Below the pieces are notes generated by a model. The model saw only the letters and a program-made list of their open reading frames with translations, searched no databases and was not told the origin of the DNA. Made by a program: the position numbers and the translations under genes. DNA of 64,000 nt from Hofstenia miamia. Lineage: Eukaryota; Xenacoelomorpha; Acoela. The stretch is taken from positions 1,656,986 to 1,720,985 of the forward strand of contig SCFE01000015.1 in the NCBI GenBank assembly GCA_004352715.1. Direction: 5' to 3'. Of the stretch, positions 52,270-63,156 are shown piece after piece (position 1 is the first letter of the stretch; each line of letters begins with the position of its first letter).

Positions 52270-53534
52270 TGATATATATATATATATAAATTCTACATAA
52301 ATGCAATATTTCATACCACAAATTGATGTATTTCGATCATTTATTGGTCATCCTCAGAAATTTGGAAAGACGCAATTCAAAACACTTAAGGAAGTATATA
52401 TAGAATAAAAATTACCGTTGAATTCATACATCAAAGAATATGATTGCTTATCATCATTGAAAACTAGAAAATTTGCTTTGTCCCTTCTTGATATATTGAA
52501 TACTATCCATCCAAGATAAAGGAAATACAAGAAACGTTGATATATTTGCTATATTTCAATCAAAAAACAAGCTTTTCAATTTTTAAATTATTTGAATAGT
52601 CAAATATCGGAAATTCAATTTACAATGGAGAATGAAAAAGATCATATACTTTTCTTAGACTGAAACTACAAACAATCATACTTCATTGACATCAAACTAT
52701 CCTATTAATTTTACTAGCAATGGCTTATATATTCCATATGATTCATATGGTGACAAAAATACAAAATTAACAACATAAAAGATATTTGTTATCAAATAAA
52801 TAAACTTATATCTAACTACACGACACTTACATCGATTTTAGACAAAATCTAGGACATTTTTGAAAAGAATGGATAGCCACAACAAATGATTAAAAAGGCA
52901 ATAACTAATAATATCTTTATTCAACAACAGGATAAATTAAAAGAAAATAGTCAAGATCGAGGTAAGAAAAACCTTTACTGGAAAATTCCGTTTATTGAAA
53001 CATCTATAAAATCTTTTTCGAAAAACTATCAATATAAATAAGAGATTGAAAAGAACACACATTGCCCCAATCTTTTAATCCTCTAAAAAGGAAAATCTCT
53101 TTCAAAATAAAGATTGTCTTCCTAATGAGCTTGTTTCTTCAATAGTTTACAAATATGTAAGTGACCGTTGTAATAGTTTGAACATTGGAAAAACTTAGCA
53201 AGAGTTTGGAAGACGAATAAAAGAACATTTAAGTAGACATCTTAATATCAAAATATATTTCATCAACATGAACCTAAAAAAATTTTTACAATTATTGCCA
53301 AAACAGAATGGACAAAAATTGTCGAAACATTAATTTTAAAGAAAATAAACAGAAGTATGACATTGAACAAACAAATTAACATCATAAAACAATTACATTT
53401 ATTTTAATTTATTCACAAAAATATTTCACTATATTAGAGTAGTTAATAAAAATTTTGTAAAAATTCAGGGAAAATTTCTGAAGATGATCAATAAATGTTC
53501 GAAATGCGTCAATTTGTGGCATGAAATAGTATAC

Positions 53535-53567
<33 letters not shown>

Positions 53568-53575
53568 AATATATA
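52270..53575 (+). pseudogene. Second Penelope-like relic bounded by inverted 56-bp repeats
   Basis: Scattered coding pieces include IQFTMENEKDHILFLD (compare the first Penelope copy at about 18580-18630) and YKYVSDRCNSLNIGKT followed by FGRRIKEHLSRH (53150-53240), the GIY-YIG nuclease start. Stops and frameshifts are numerous. The flanks 52308-52363 and 53472-53527 are 56-bp inverted copies (6 mismatches as aligned by eye) containing the GATGA-hairpin-CGAAA motif. TA microsatellites follow on both sides (52272-52288 and 53531-53578). Confidence 0.8.
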
Positions 53576-53699
53576 TATAACTAGGTCTTGGCATCGGCCA
53601 GTCCGCTGTTTTCATGTTTACTGCAATTGTTAGTGAAACCAGCCATTTGTAAATATACTAAGATTTATTGTATATAAGAGGCGAACACGCTTGTAATGA

Positions 53700-55860
53700 T
53701 AGAATTAGTTAGCAAGTATTCTAAGATAAGATAAGACAATCTTTATTAAGAGAAGGTAAAGCAATTAATACAAACTGATGGCTTCTCAAAATAGCGTCAT
53801 TAAAAAAAATAAAACAAAATCATACTATTTACAAACCTATACATTGCTAAGAAGGCTAAGAATAAGTCTACATTCTAGTAATTGTGTAATTGCTATTATA
53901 GAATTTGTACCCTGTCCAAGATCTTCCTGAGATGAATTTTTGCTTAAGAATAAATCTTTTCACACTATTTCGGAATTCTTTCAGTTTTGTAATATGCTTA
54001 ATTTCGTTAGGTAGATTATTCCATTGCCTTGTGGCTACGTTTAAAAATGAATTTTCTTTGACTTTACGTCTGAACCTAGTGACAACATATTTCTTAGACC
54101 GTCTATTGAAAGTTTTCTTGAATTCAGGGAGATTTATCTTATCATAAGGCGGAATTTCGTTAGCAGCTTTGAAAAATAATGTAGCAATATTGATTTGTAT
54201 TAATTGTTGAGGAGAAGGACACGTTTCCAAAATATAATTTTTGGTGTTACTAGAATTTCTTTTGCAAACATTTAAAGCCCATTTATATTGCAGCTGAAGT
54301 TTATTTATCAATGATGTACTCCCGTAATTTAGGTGGCTCATAACAAATGCGGGGAATAGCTGAATTATTGCATGAGGAGGTAATAGGTCAGCAACCTGAG
54401 AAATAGTTCTTATGCCAGCAGCAATTTTTTTCTGTGTAGATTTAATGTGCTCGGAAAAAGTAAGTTTTGAGTCAATTATTATTCCTAAATATTTGAAAGT
54501 ATCACTTGTAGAAATAATTGCATTTTTTATAGTCAAATTTTTATTTGTATGCAAGTTATTGTTGAAAAAGGGGTTCATTATACAAAATTGCGTTTTCTCG
54601 GCATTAATGCGTAATTTGTGCATAGAGAAATAATGGCTTAGTGACTGGCAGTTTGATTCCACTTTTTTTATTGCAACATCTACTGACTTGTTGGCGGAAA
54701 ATATACAGGTATCGTCTGCATATTGTATAAGATTGCAATTAGTATAAAAGTTCATATCATTGACATAGATATTAAACAGAAGAGGTCCAAGAATGGTTCC
54801 TTGCGGAACACCTTTTTCAATATACAGCCAGTCTGAAAGTACTGAGTTGATTTTAACTCGTTGTTTCCTATTACTTAAGAAACTCGCAATTAAACTAGTA
54901 CTATCGAGGGAAAATCTCATACGTTTTAGTTTTTTTATTAGTATGCCATGGTCGATTGAATCAAATGCATACCATTATATTCTTTTTTTATGTACGTATT
55001 ATAGGCCTTACGATTTGCTATGTTACAGATGTTTCTAGCGCTCTTGTAGCGGTTAAAATTTACTTCACATTGGTTATTTAAGAAATTTCTATATGCTTGA
55101 TTTTTCGCACGAATGAGTGTTACAGTCGTCGGTAATCCACTCCTTAGAATTTTTTGAGTTATCTTTTGCTTTAGAGTTATTAGGATTTAATAAAACACGT
55201 TGTTCAGGGCAATATAAGTTGACATAATATTCAAGAATTTTTAAAAGCTTACTCATCATTGCATTGGGTTCAGTTTTGATTTGTAAGTGCAGATTTTAGC
55301 TTATTTAAATTATCCTTATTTCGAATACTGTTTTAATCCATGTTTTCGATGTGTTTTCACTAGTCTTAGGTACACTGATTGATACTATGCAATGATCTGA
55401 GAAAGGGCATTCCGTTGAGTAAAATTAGATATTTCGGATGTAATAATGTAGTCGATTATTGTCCGAGAATTATGAGTAAGTCTAGTGGGAATTTTCGTGT
55501 TTGCAGACTTCAAATTATACGCATTTAGTAAAGAATCTAATTTTGATTTTTCAGAGTCGACAAGATAGTTAATATTCCAATCTCCGAGCAAGAGAACATC
55601 CTTATTTTCAGCACAAGCGATGGATAATTCAGTTCCCATTTGTTTGATAAATTCTGTCAAATACTTTTTTGAAGGGCAAAATGACACATTGAGTAATTGC
55701 TTTTTGTAATGGGAGGTTCTAATTGGATTCTTTAATTCAATCCATAAACTTTCAAATTTAGAATTACAATTTGCGATATTATGTCGGAATTTTGGATTAT
55801 ATATTTTGGGTACTGTAAGTGCATTTCCGTGCACCCTACCGATGCTACATTGCATGCATA
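53700..55860 (-). pseudogene. APE-type LINE (Jockey/CR1 group), 5'-truncated, interrupted
   Basis: On the minus strand the endonuclease part (55855-55385) contains LLLGDWNINYL and TRLTHNSRTIIDYIITS, the EEP/APE nuclease motifs. The RT part (54920-53868, 350 aa open) contains KGVPQGTILGPLLFNIYVND, the catalytic IQYADDTCIF, FKYLGIIIDSKLTF and the terminal RQWNNLPNEIK. The two parts are separated by about 460 bp with stops (54920-55385). An (AAGAT)-like simple tail follows at 53719-53736. The RT half is one of the least decayed frames in the window. The nuclease N-terminus is missing. Assignment to the Jockey/CR1 group is by motif, not by phylogeny. Confidence 0.9.
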
Positions 55861-56344
55861 TATATATATGAATCTCCGAAGAAATTGTTCTTTCCTTTCC
55901 AAAGCTACCTTACTTTCATCTGTCTCAGCTAATCACAATGCGAGCTGGCTTCAAGCGATATCTTCTCCAGGATTAGGATTCAAATTGGAATCTGAAGAAT
56001 TTCAACACCTCAATAAATTACGTCTGGGACTTAATGCCTCTGATGCATGAAAGACTTGCTGTTTGTGTGTTAATAAAGCTCTAGATGAATTTGGACATCA
56101 GACTGCGTAATCCATGTTTTCGATGTGTTTTCACTAGTCTTAGGTACACTGATTGATACTATGCAATGATNNNNNNNNNNNNNNNNNNNNNGCTTCAAGC
56201 GATATCTTCTCCAGGATTAGGATTCAAATTGGAATCTGAAGAATTTCAACACCTCAATAAATTACGTCTGGGACTTAATGCCTCTGATGCATGAAAGACT
56301 TGCTGTTTGTGTGTTAATAAAGCTCTAGATGAATTTGGACATCA
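55334..56344. repeat. Duplicated blocks around a 21-N gap
   Basis: Block A (63 bp) occurs at 55334-55396 and 56108-56170; block B (153 bp) at 55948-56100 and 56192-56344. The second A ends and the second B begins exactly at the gap 56171-56191 (21 N). The order A, B, A, gap, B suggests either a small tandem duplication that the assembler failed to close or a false join. Confidence 0.85.
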
Positions 56345-56350
56345 CAGGCT
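55862..56350 (+). pseudogene. LINE C-terminal Cys/His region (same type as 49600-50870)
   Basis: The frame contains SANHNASWLQAISSPGLGFK and LNKLRLGLNASDA, then in another register CCLCVNKALDEFGHH (clear in the second copy, 56300-56345). This matches the conserved tail of RPIAVG-type LINEs: an AWL-ALP-SLGL segment, a LRLG segment, then a C-C-DE-GHH zinc-finger region. It is present twice because of the duplication around the 21-N gap. Confidence 0.65.
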
Positions 56351-56449
56351 GCGACATGCAAACGAGGTTTTGACAAAGAAATTCAATTTACAGATATTGC
56401 AAATTATAATTTCAGTGGAATTCATCAATGCACGGTGCAGTAGATTCCA

Positions 56450-57595
56450 TTGAATTAAATTATAACCAAATTTTCCAAATACTTTTGTGTGCACAAGTTG
56501 ATTAATGAAGCTAAGACAGAATTTTGCAACTCAATAAAAGCAATTACGATGTTTCTGCAGTGACTGAATGTAAACAATATCAATGTTCCTATTGTGGAGA
56601 CTTTCAAGTATCTAGCAGTAACTATTGACTCAAAGATAAAGTTCAAATCTCACATTCATTTAATAGTTAGAAAGTTAACTATAGGTACAAAAAGTATGAC
56701 ACTAGGAGTTCGGCAGTTACAATACCTTCACTATAAGTTACCTTAACCCATTAGAGTAGATTTTTTTTAAACACCGTTAAATCTTTACAATCTTTATGGC
56801 ATTAGATGCCCTGGAACCTAGAGAACGCTCAGAACACGTTTCATACAAGTACTGCCACGCATGTGCAATATAAGGCAAATTAATTATTTTCACTAAGTTT
56901 CATTACTCTATCTTCAAAATTACATTTTCGGTTCTAATGCGTTAATTACGTTAACATTTAATTTACTGACCTAAGCGATGTGTTTTATAAAAACTTGATA
57001 TTCAATTAAATTGGGCATTAAATATCTCAACGAAAAACTCATCGAAAACGAAGCATTACATTTCTAGGTCAAACCTCTTTCCAAAACAACTCGTCATATT
57101 GAATAACCTACTGACATTTTTCAAGCTAATCAGAAACCTACCAACTTATAATACGATTGAAATACTGGGATTTACTCATAAACAGAACTCAAGATCAAAA
57201 CTTTTTACGTGTTAAGTATAAGAAAAACTTTTAAAGAAATCCTTCATTTATGTAGTCATTCGAACCTGGAATTCACTACCTAAAGAAATTAAAATTATTG
57301 AAAAGTTGAAATCTTTTAAAAAGCATTTAAAAATCTTCCTTAAGCAAAACATATTTCTTGTAAATCATTGCTAGGATACACATTTTATAACAATGACTAC
57401 TATAACTCGTTATTGAAATAGTACTATAGTAATATATCCATAGCCTGGAAGATTTATTTTCGTAATATATGTGATTTGCAATGTGTGTTTTGTGAATTTA
57501 TTGACGCTATTCAGATAAATTATCAGTTGTTTAATTGTTAGGGTTTATCTGAATACAGAATCTCTTATCTTATTTTATAATTTTTTAAAATATTT
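56450..57595 (+). pseudogene. APE-type LINE RT 3' half, decayed
   Basis: Pieces YFCVHKLIN and EAKTEFCNSIK (about 56478-56535), then VETFKYLAVTIDSKIKFKSH (about 56595-56655), correspond in order to the RT C-terminal part of the LINE at 53868-54920. WNSLPKEIKIIEKLKSFKKH (about 57270-57330) is the ORF end. The 3' untranslated part to 57595 matches 28085-28440 in reverse orientation. Frames are broken repeatedly. Confidence 0.8.
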
Positions 57596-57784
57596 TAAAC
57601 TTGCCACATTAATGAAATTAATTTTCATAGATCGTTAGGCAAACATTTTCTCCATTGAATTTCAGAAAGCATGCCAATATTCAAAATATTAAAATTGTGA
57701 ACGAATTGGGTTAATTAAACCCTATGAAATAGAATTGTAAAAACATTACACTTTACAAAAAATCTAAAAAAACAAACTATAATA

Positions 57785-59246
57785 TTATTCAATAAGTGGT
57801 GGGAGTCCAAGTGATGCACGCAGAGCATTTGCTTCACTGATATCTAAAGAGTCTTTCTTGAAACTAGATGACTTAGATTTATCGGATCGATCTTCTTTCT
57901 CTTTTTTGTTTTTCTTTCTAAAGAGAACTATGTGTTTAGCAGACATATAATGAAATTTTAACTTACTTTTTTTCTCTGGATCTACTTCGGCTTCTACTAC
58001 GACGTTCTCTGCGATCTTTACGATCTCTCTCACGTCTATGTTCATCACGTGATCTGTTCTCTTCTTTTCGTGAATGATCTCTACGGTCGTCTTTACGCCG
58101 CTCTTCTTTTCGCCTTCTTACAGGACTAGGACTGCGATAATCATCTTCCTAAACAAATTGAATATAATAATATGCTGAAAAGTGAAAAAGTCAAAGACGA
58201 CATATTCCCCAAGTTTAAGAATTGTGTGAAATTCAACAACATATAATGTTTACAATACAAACTGAAATAATTACAATGTAGTACAATGTAAGACGCAAGC
58301 AATAGAAAAGCAATAGAATGAGGAGGACGTCATTCTTTTTGAAATAAAACTTCTCTTGAATTATTTCTTTACTCAACAGAAATACAGTAATTTTTCTTCA
58401 ATGAAGTCAATAAAGTTGCAATATACACAATATTTAAATTATATTAATTATGAAATGAAATTTACATTATTTCCTAAAAGGCAATGTTTAGAACCTATTA
58501 CATTCATTACATTCTGTCACTGCCCTAGTTGATAATTTCGAACTATATCTTGAAGCAAATAATTCCGCATACATAGGATCCCTTATGTATGTAAACGAGG
58601 ATCAACAATAATGTCAACCTGAGACCCAAACATAAAGACGATTGATGAGGACTGCTTTATAACATTGATAGCTTTAAAAGAGAGAATGTTAGAAATTAAA
58701 TAAGCTGTATCGATTTTGCCTTAAGATGTCTTTATTATACAAGTTAAGAAAGCTGATTAAATTCCAACAGTCAGAAATTATGGAAATACCATCGATCAAC
58801 GCTACACGTATTCTCAAGAATTTAAATCCCTGAGGAATAGCTTCAGAAACATCTTTGGCAAATTTTGGACTTCAAGTAATAAAAGTTTAATTTACTGTAA
58901 GTATAATGGAATATGGAAGCCTTCACCCACGTTGCTGGTATTGTATGTGAAACCAATTTTGAAATTTATTTAGATTTATACTTAAAAAGCAAAGAAAATG
59001 TGTATATATCTTATTACGCATCTTGCAAGTGTTAAACATAGAACCAAACATTCTGGTGCGAATGTATACATATATCTAATGTCATCAAATGACTTTGTAA
59101 AAAACAAAGTTAACTGTAGATACTAAAGAAACATCGAAATAAATGAACTGCAATACACCAATGGAACACTAACACAAAAAAATTCTGTACTATAAATTCA
59201 TCATGTTTAAAGAGATTGAGGACGTGTTTAAGTATAAATTACTTTA

Positions 59247-59281
<35 letters not shown>

Positions 59282-62200
59282 GAAGATCTATACTTAGAAA
59301 TACAATTTAAGTTATTAAATTATTTGGCTATTGTAGAATTGATTACTTTCTATTAATATATAATATTAATTTTAATTTGTAAAAATAAATTTTTCTTAGT
59401 TCAAAAAACACAGCAAGAGCACATTCAGCATCATTGTAATCTTAACTCATTATGCTTTAGGACCACTAGATGTATTCAAAATGTACACAACACAAATGAC
59501 TTATAATTTAATATCATAGCTAAGTGAATTTAACTAATATATATTTCCAATAGGGGCGGACCTAGAAATTTCTGAGCGGGGGTACAANTTTCTGTGATCA
59601 TTTTATTATAATTTTGTTGCGTCCTACTTAATTTTGAGCAACAAATATATTGAAGTTATTATCTATGAAATTTTTAAGCCCCTAAAATTTTATTTAATAA
59701 ATTTACGTTACTTAGAACTATATTACTTAGAGACAAATTACTTGGGACAATTAGTAAAATGTAAACAGCATAATTAAATTGTTTCAGTATATGACTAAAT
59801 TAAATTAATGTGGATTATTCAATGGCTAATATGTATTCAGATATGCATCTATTTGCATAGAGTTAACTGAAATTTGGCGGGAATTTGATAGCAAACACAA
59901 TTTCTAAAGTATCATTAACTCTGCAGGTTCGTATTTCTATTGCTTACATTATGCCTATGGATGTGATATCACTGTTACAAAAAAACTGATATAATTACTC
60001 TTTTAAAACTCAAAATTTTCAATGTTAGTGAAATTGCCTCAAGAACAAATGTTGGGAAGTCGACAGTTGCAAGAATTAAGTCATCAATGAGCTTGATATA
60101 AAATCGAAAGGGAAGGTGTGGAAGAAAGCTCTCAACTACCCCTAACGAAGATCGTTTCTTGAAGAGAATTTTAGTTAAAAATCCATTAAGCTCTTCAAAT
60201 GAACTACAATGTCAGTGGCAAGCAGCTGGTGTTTGTGTTAGTGCAAGAACTGTTCAACGGAGATTAAAAAATATGGTCTGCAAAAATGTTAAACCAAGAA
60301 AAGAGCCCAAGCTTACGAAAGCAATGAAAAAGAAGTGCCTCAATTTTGCACTGGAGCATCAGTCTTGGACTTTAGAACAGTGGAGAAAAGTGTGTTTCAG
60401 CGACGAAAACTCATTGGAGTGTAATTCTGCATCAAAGAGAAAGGTATGGCATCTTGAAGGAACCCCACCTCCAATCAAACAAGTGGTGAAGTATCCACCT
60501 AAAGTAATGATATGGAGTATGATTAGTTCAAAAGGTCTAGGACAGTTAGAAAGTGATAAATGGGATAATGAATTCACATAAATATATCGAAATTCTTAAA
60601 AAAAGTGCTATCCCTCAAATTAAAGAATGGTGTACTGATGCTGAGGAACCAATTTTCATGCAGGATGGGGCTCCGTGCCATACAGCAAAAGTAGTAAAGA
60701 ATTTTATCTGTGATAAAAACATATGTCGTGTTGGATTGGCCTGGGAATTCCCCAGATCTCAATCCTATTGAGAATATCTGGGGAGTTTTAAAATCAAAAA
60801 TTGCAGGAAAAACCATTTCAAATCGCAGTGAAATGATAGAAAAAATAACTTATTATTGGTTTCATGAAGAAAGCCTAAACACTATCATTGAAAGCTGCAT
60901 CAATAGTATGCCAAAAAGAATTAATCAAGTTATTAAGGCAAAAGGAGGGCATATTAACTAATAAAATTTTGTATATCTTGCTGTATCAACATGTTATCTG
61001 TTCAATTTTTACTAATTATGTTTTGTATCAAGTAATTTGTCTCTAAGTAATATAGTTCTAATTAACATTAATTCATTAAAAAAATTTTAGGTGCTTAAAA
61101 ATTTCATAGATAATAACTTCAATATATTTGTTTCTCAAAATTAAGTATCGCACAACAAAATTATAATAAAATGATCACAGAAATAGTTAATTTTTATGAA
61201 AACTGTCCAAAATAATTGTCGTATACTATATATATATATTTTTTTTTTACATATAATATTATATATATTATAACTTAGAGTAGGCGTCGCGCGATGTTTT
61301 TAACGCAAAATCGGCGAGTAAGTTGGTCCACGTTTACATTACAAACGAGTTGTATCGATCACGAAATATAATCTATGCAAAACTTCAAGAAGAAAATTAA
61401 AAATAGAACCACTTGAACAAGTTGATTGGTTGAATGTATAAAAGTATTATTAAAACCTGAGAATCAACAATCTACATATTACAGAAACGTTTGAAACGTC
61501 ACAGATAACGCGAATTTTCAATAACTGGGCTGGTGTTGACTGAAAAAAGTTCGGAACTCATTCTGATATTATAAATGACTTGGAATTTACAAGACATTAT
61601 ACATCATTGAAAAACTTTATATTTGAATTGTTGCTAAATGGTATCAACTGGAAAGCGCCATGGAATAAAGCAAGACTGGTTTGATTTGTTGCTGCCTGAT
61701 TGGGTCTGGTTAAAAGATCAGGACTTTCAACCCTTGCTACATACAAAGAGAGTGTAAATTATATTTGAAGTTGCAAATGGGTTGAAATTGCAGGAACAGG
61801 TACCGACTAAAATATATAAATTATCTAAACCCAGACGAAAACAAGGACACCATACTCCATTAAATAAAATAGTTTTATCGAAAAATACATAAATTCAAAG
61901 AGAACTACATTGTTTACAAATTTTAAACATTCAATTGCAATCATTTCCCTGGAATAGATTACTTTGATATTATTAAACCAGCAACAGAAAAAATGTCTCT
62001 TACTGTGAAGATGTTCCTTGATTGGTCAACACCTTTCCCACGTTGCCTCCCCAAATGCGCATTCCGATTTTGGATCATAATAAAATATTAGGGATTATAG
62101 TGCTTACACATAGATCCCAAGCATACAATTACTTTGTGTTTCTGAAGATATTCGAATAATTTTAACATCTGAATATTTTCCAATACACCTTCCTTTTAAT

Positions 62201-63156
62201 ATTTTTCCTCTTGGAATTTTCAGGATACCAGCAAATGAAGATCATTATCAAGCAAAATTTTGGGGAATTTTAACGATTTTCTTATTGAAGAAAAAAGCTA
62301 CTGTAGTGCATATACAATAAGTAGTTTTCCTACAATTCTTTGTAAGGGATATCCAAATACTATTTTAACAGTTTCAGAAACACTACAAACATTGATGCAT
62401 AAATACCTAAGGTGTTTCCGACTTGGCCTTTCTATATTTACAAGCCTACGTAATGGGATTTTTTCATTGGCTATTATATATAAAATCAAACCGGTATCCC
62501 AGATTAGACCCAAAGGAAAATTAAAAAAATATATATTTCACTTACAATTTGGGGATTTTCATCTTCACTACTTCCACTTGATACATCATCGCCAAAAGCG
62601 TCTTCTAACGCGCTAACCTAAACATTAGTGTAAACTAGAAATACGTTTTTCCACGAACATTTCAATAACCACATACAGCATAGAATAAATTTTGGAGATC
62701 ACATGGATTTCTACAACCAGTAGTGCTTATTTCCAACAAATATACTGTATTTCTGAATTCTACATTAACTTCATAATCTATGTCTACAAGAACCTAGCTG
62801 GTATTAAGATATTTCAGAATATATACATATACAACAGTGGGGTTTCATGTACGAGTCATCGCAATTTATGAGGTATTTGCTTTACACCAATATAATTTTG
62901 ATAAAGAATATCTGCAATTTTAAATTATAGTAACCTATTCAAAATATAATAGTCTGAAAAGTAGAAAAATTATAATGGATATAGGCATATTTCAGCAAAA
63001 CATAGACAATTGCCCAATAAACATTTACCCTAGGTTCCAATTCGTTCATGTCTTCTAGGAGCTCTCTTTTCTGCAAGCGAGGAAGGATGATATCACACAC
63101 TTTATCATCTCGAAGAAGTTGGTCAATGAATTCATCAATATGAGAAAGAACGAATT
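57785..63156 (-). CDS. PRPF38A: Pre-mRNA-splicing factor 38A, 3' half (4 exons; 5' exons outside window)
   Basis: PRPF38A is a spliceosomal B-complex protein needed for activation, partnered with SNU23 and MFAP1. Exons by consensus: 63156-63029, 62617-62546, 58148-57967, 57917-57785. The first encodes FVLSHIDEFIDQLLRDDKVC and DIILPRLQKRELLED, followed by an ELEPR end: the last helices of the PRP38 domain, near-identical to the human protein. The second (24 codons) continues VSALED into an acidic stretch. The third is the RS/RD/RE-rich tail starting DDYRSPSPVRRR. The last is Lys/Ser-rich and ends ANALRASLGLPPLIE. Phases are compatible throughout. Introns are 411, 4397 and 49 nt; the big one contains a Tc1 element. 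No upstream exon was found in 63157-64000, so the PRP38 domain N-terminus lies beyond the window. Confidence 0.93.
57918..57966 (-). other. 49-nt intron in PRPF38A
   Basis: Donor GTAAGT follows a run of seven A on the coding strand and the acceptor is TTCTCTTTAG. Removing it joins a 2-nt-overhang exon to a 1-nt-overhang exon and keeps the Lys-rich frame open to the conserved ANALRASLGLPPL end. If it is retained, the TAA inside the donor ends the protein just after REKK. Confidence 0.85.
59589..61183 (+). mobile_element. Tc1-like transposon with about 180-bp terminal inverted repeats
   Basis: The left arm 59589-59768 and right arm 60998-61183 are inverted copies, with outer ends TTTCTGTGATCATTTTATT and its complement and the inner shared word ACTATATTACTTAGAGACAA. 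The arms flank a transposase relic. A single N (59588) lies at the left edge, so the TA target duplication cannot be verified, although TA dinucleotides lie within a few bases on both sides. Confidence 0.85.
60018..60961 (+). pseudogene. Tc1-like (DD34E) transposase, frameshifted
   Basis: The HTH part reads NVSEIASRTNVGKSTVARIK (from 60021), followed by a stop near 60099. The main frame (to 60581) contains ARTVQRRLKN, the first catalytic motif VCFSDENSLE and VWHLEGTPPP. After a frameshift, IFMQDGAPCHTAKVVKNFI (60651-60707) carries the second Asp. After another, VVLDWPGNSPDLNPIENIW (60726-60782) carries the Glu, with 34 residues between. One stop and two frameshifts make it inactive, but motifs are well preserved, suggesting a fairly young copy. 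Confidence 0.9.
62618..63028 (-). other. PRPF38A intron, 411 nt
   Basis: Lies between donor GTAAAT (63028) and acceptor AATGTTTAG (62618). No internal feature is recognised. Confidence 0.8.

Larger units (their letters stand above)
58149..62545 (-). other. Large PRPF38A intron
   Basis: 4397 nt between consensus donor (GTAAGT at 62545) and acceptor (TTTAG at 58150). It contains a (TA)n tract at 59250-59279, a Tc1 element (59589-61183) in opposite orientation, a G-rich DNA-transposon-like word at 59554-59584 and otherwise unremarkable AT-rich sequence, including 61260-62250. Confidence 0.85.

Noticed and set aside
53905-55038. Plus-strand frames over the LINE
   Set aside because: Antisense shadows of the minus-strand reverse transcriptase.
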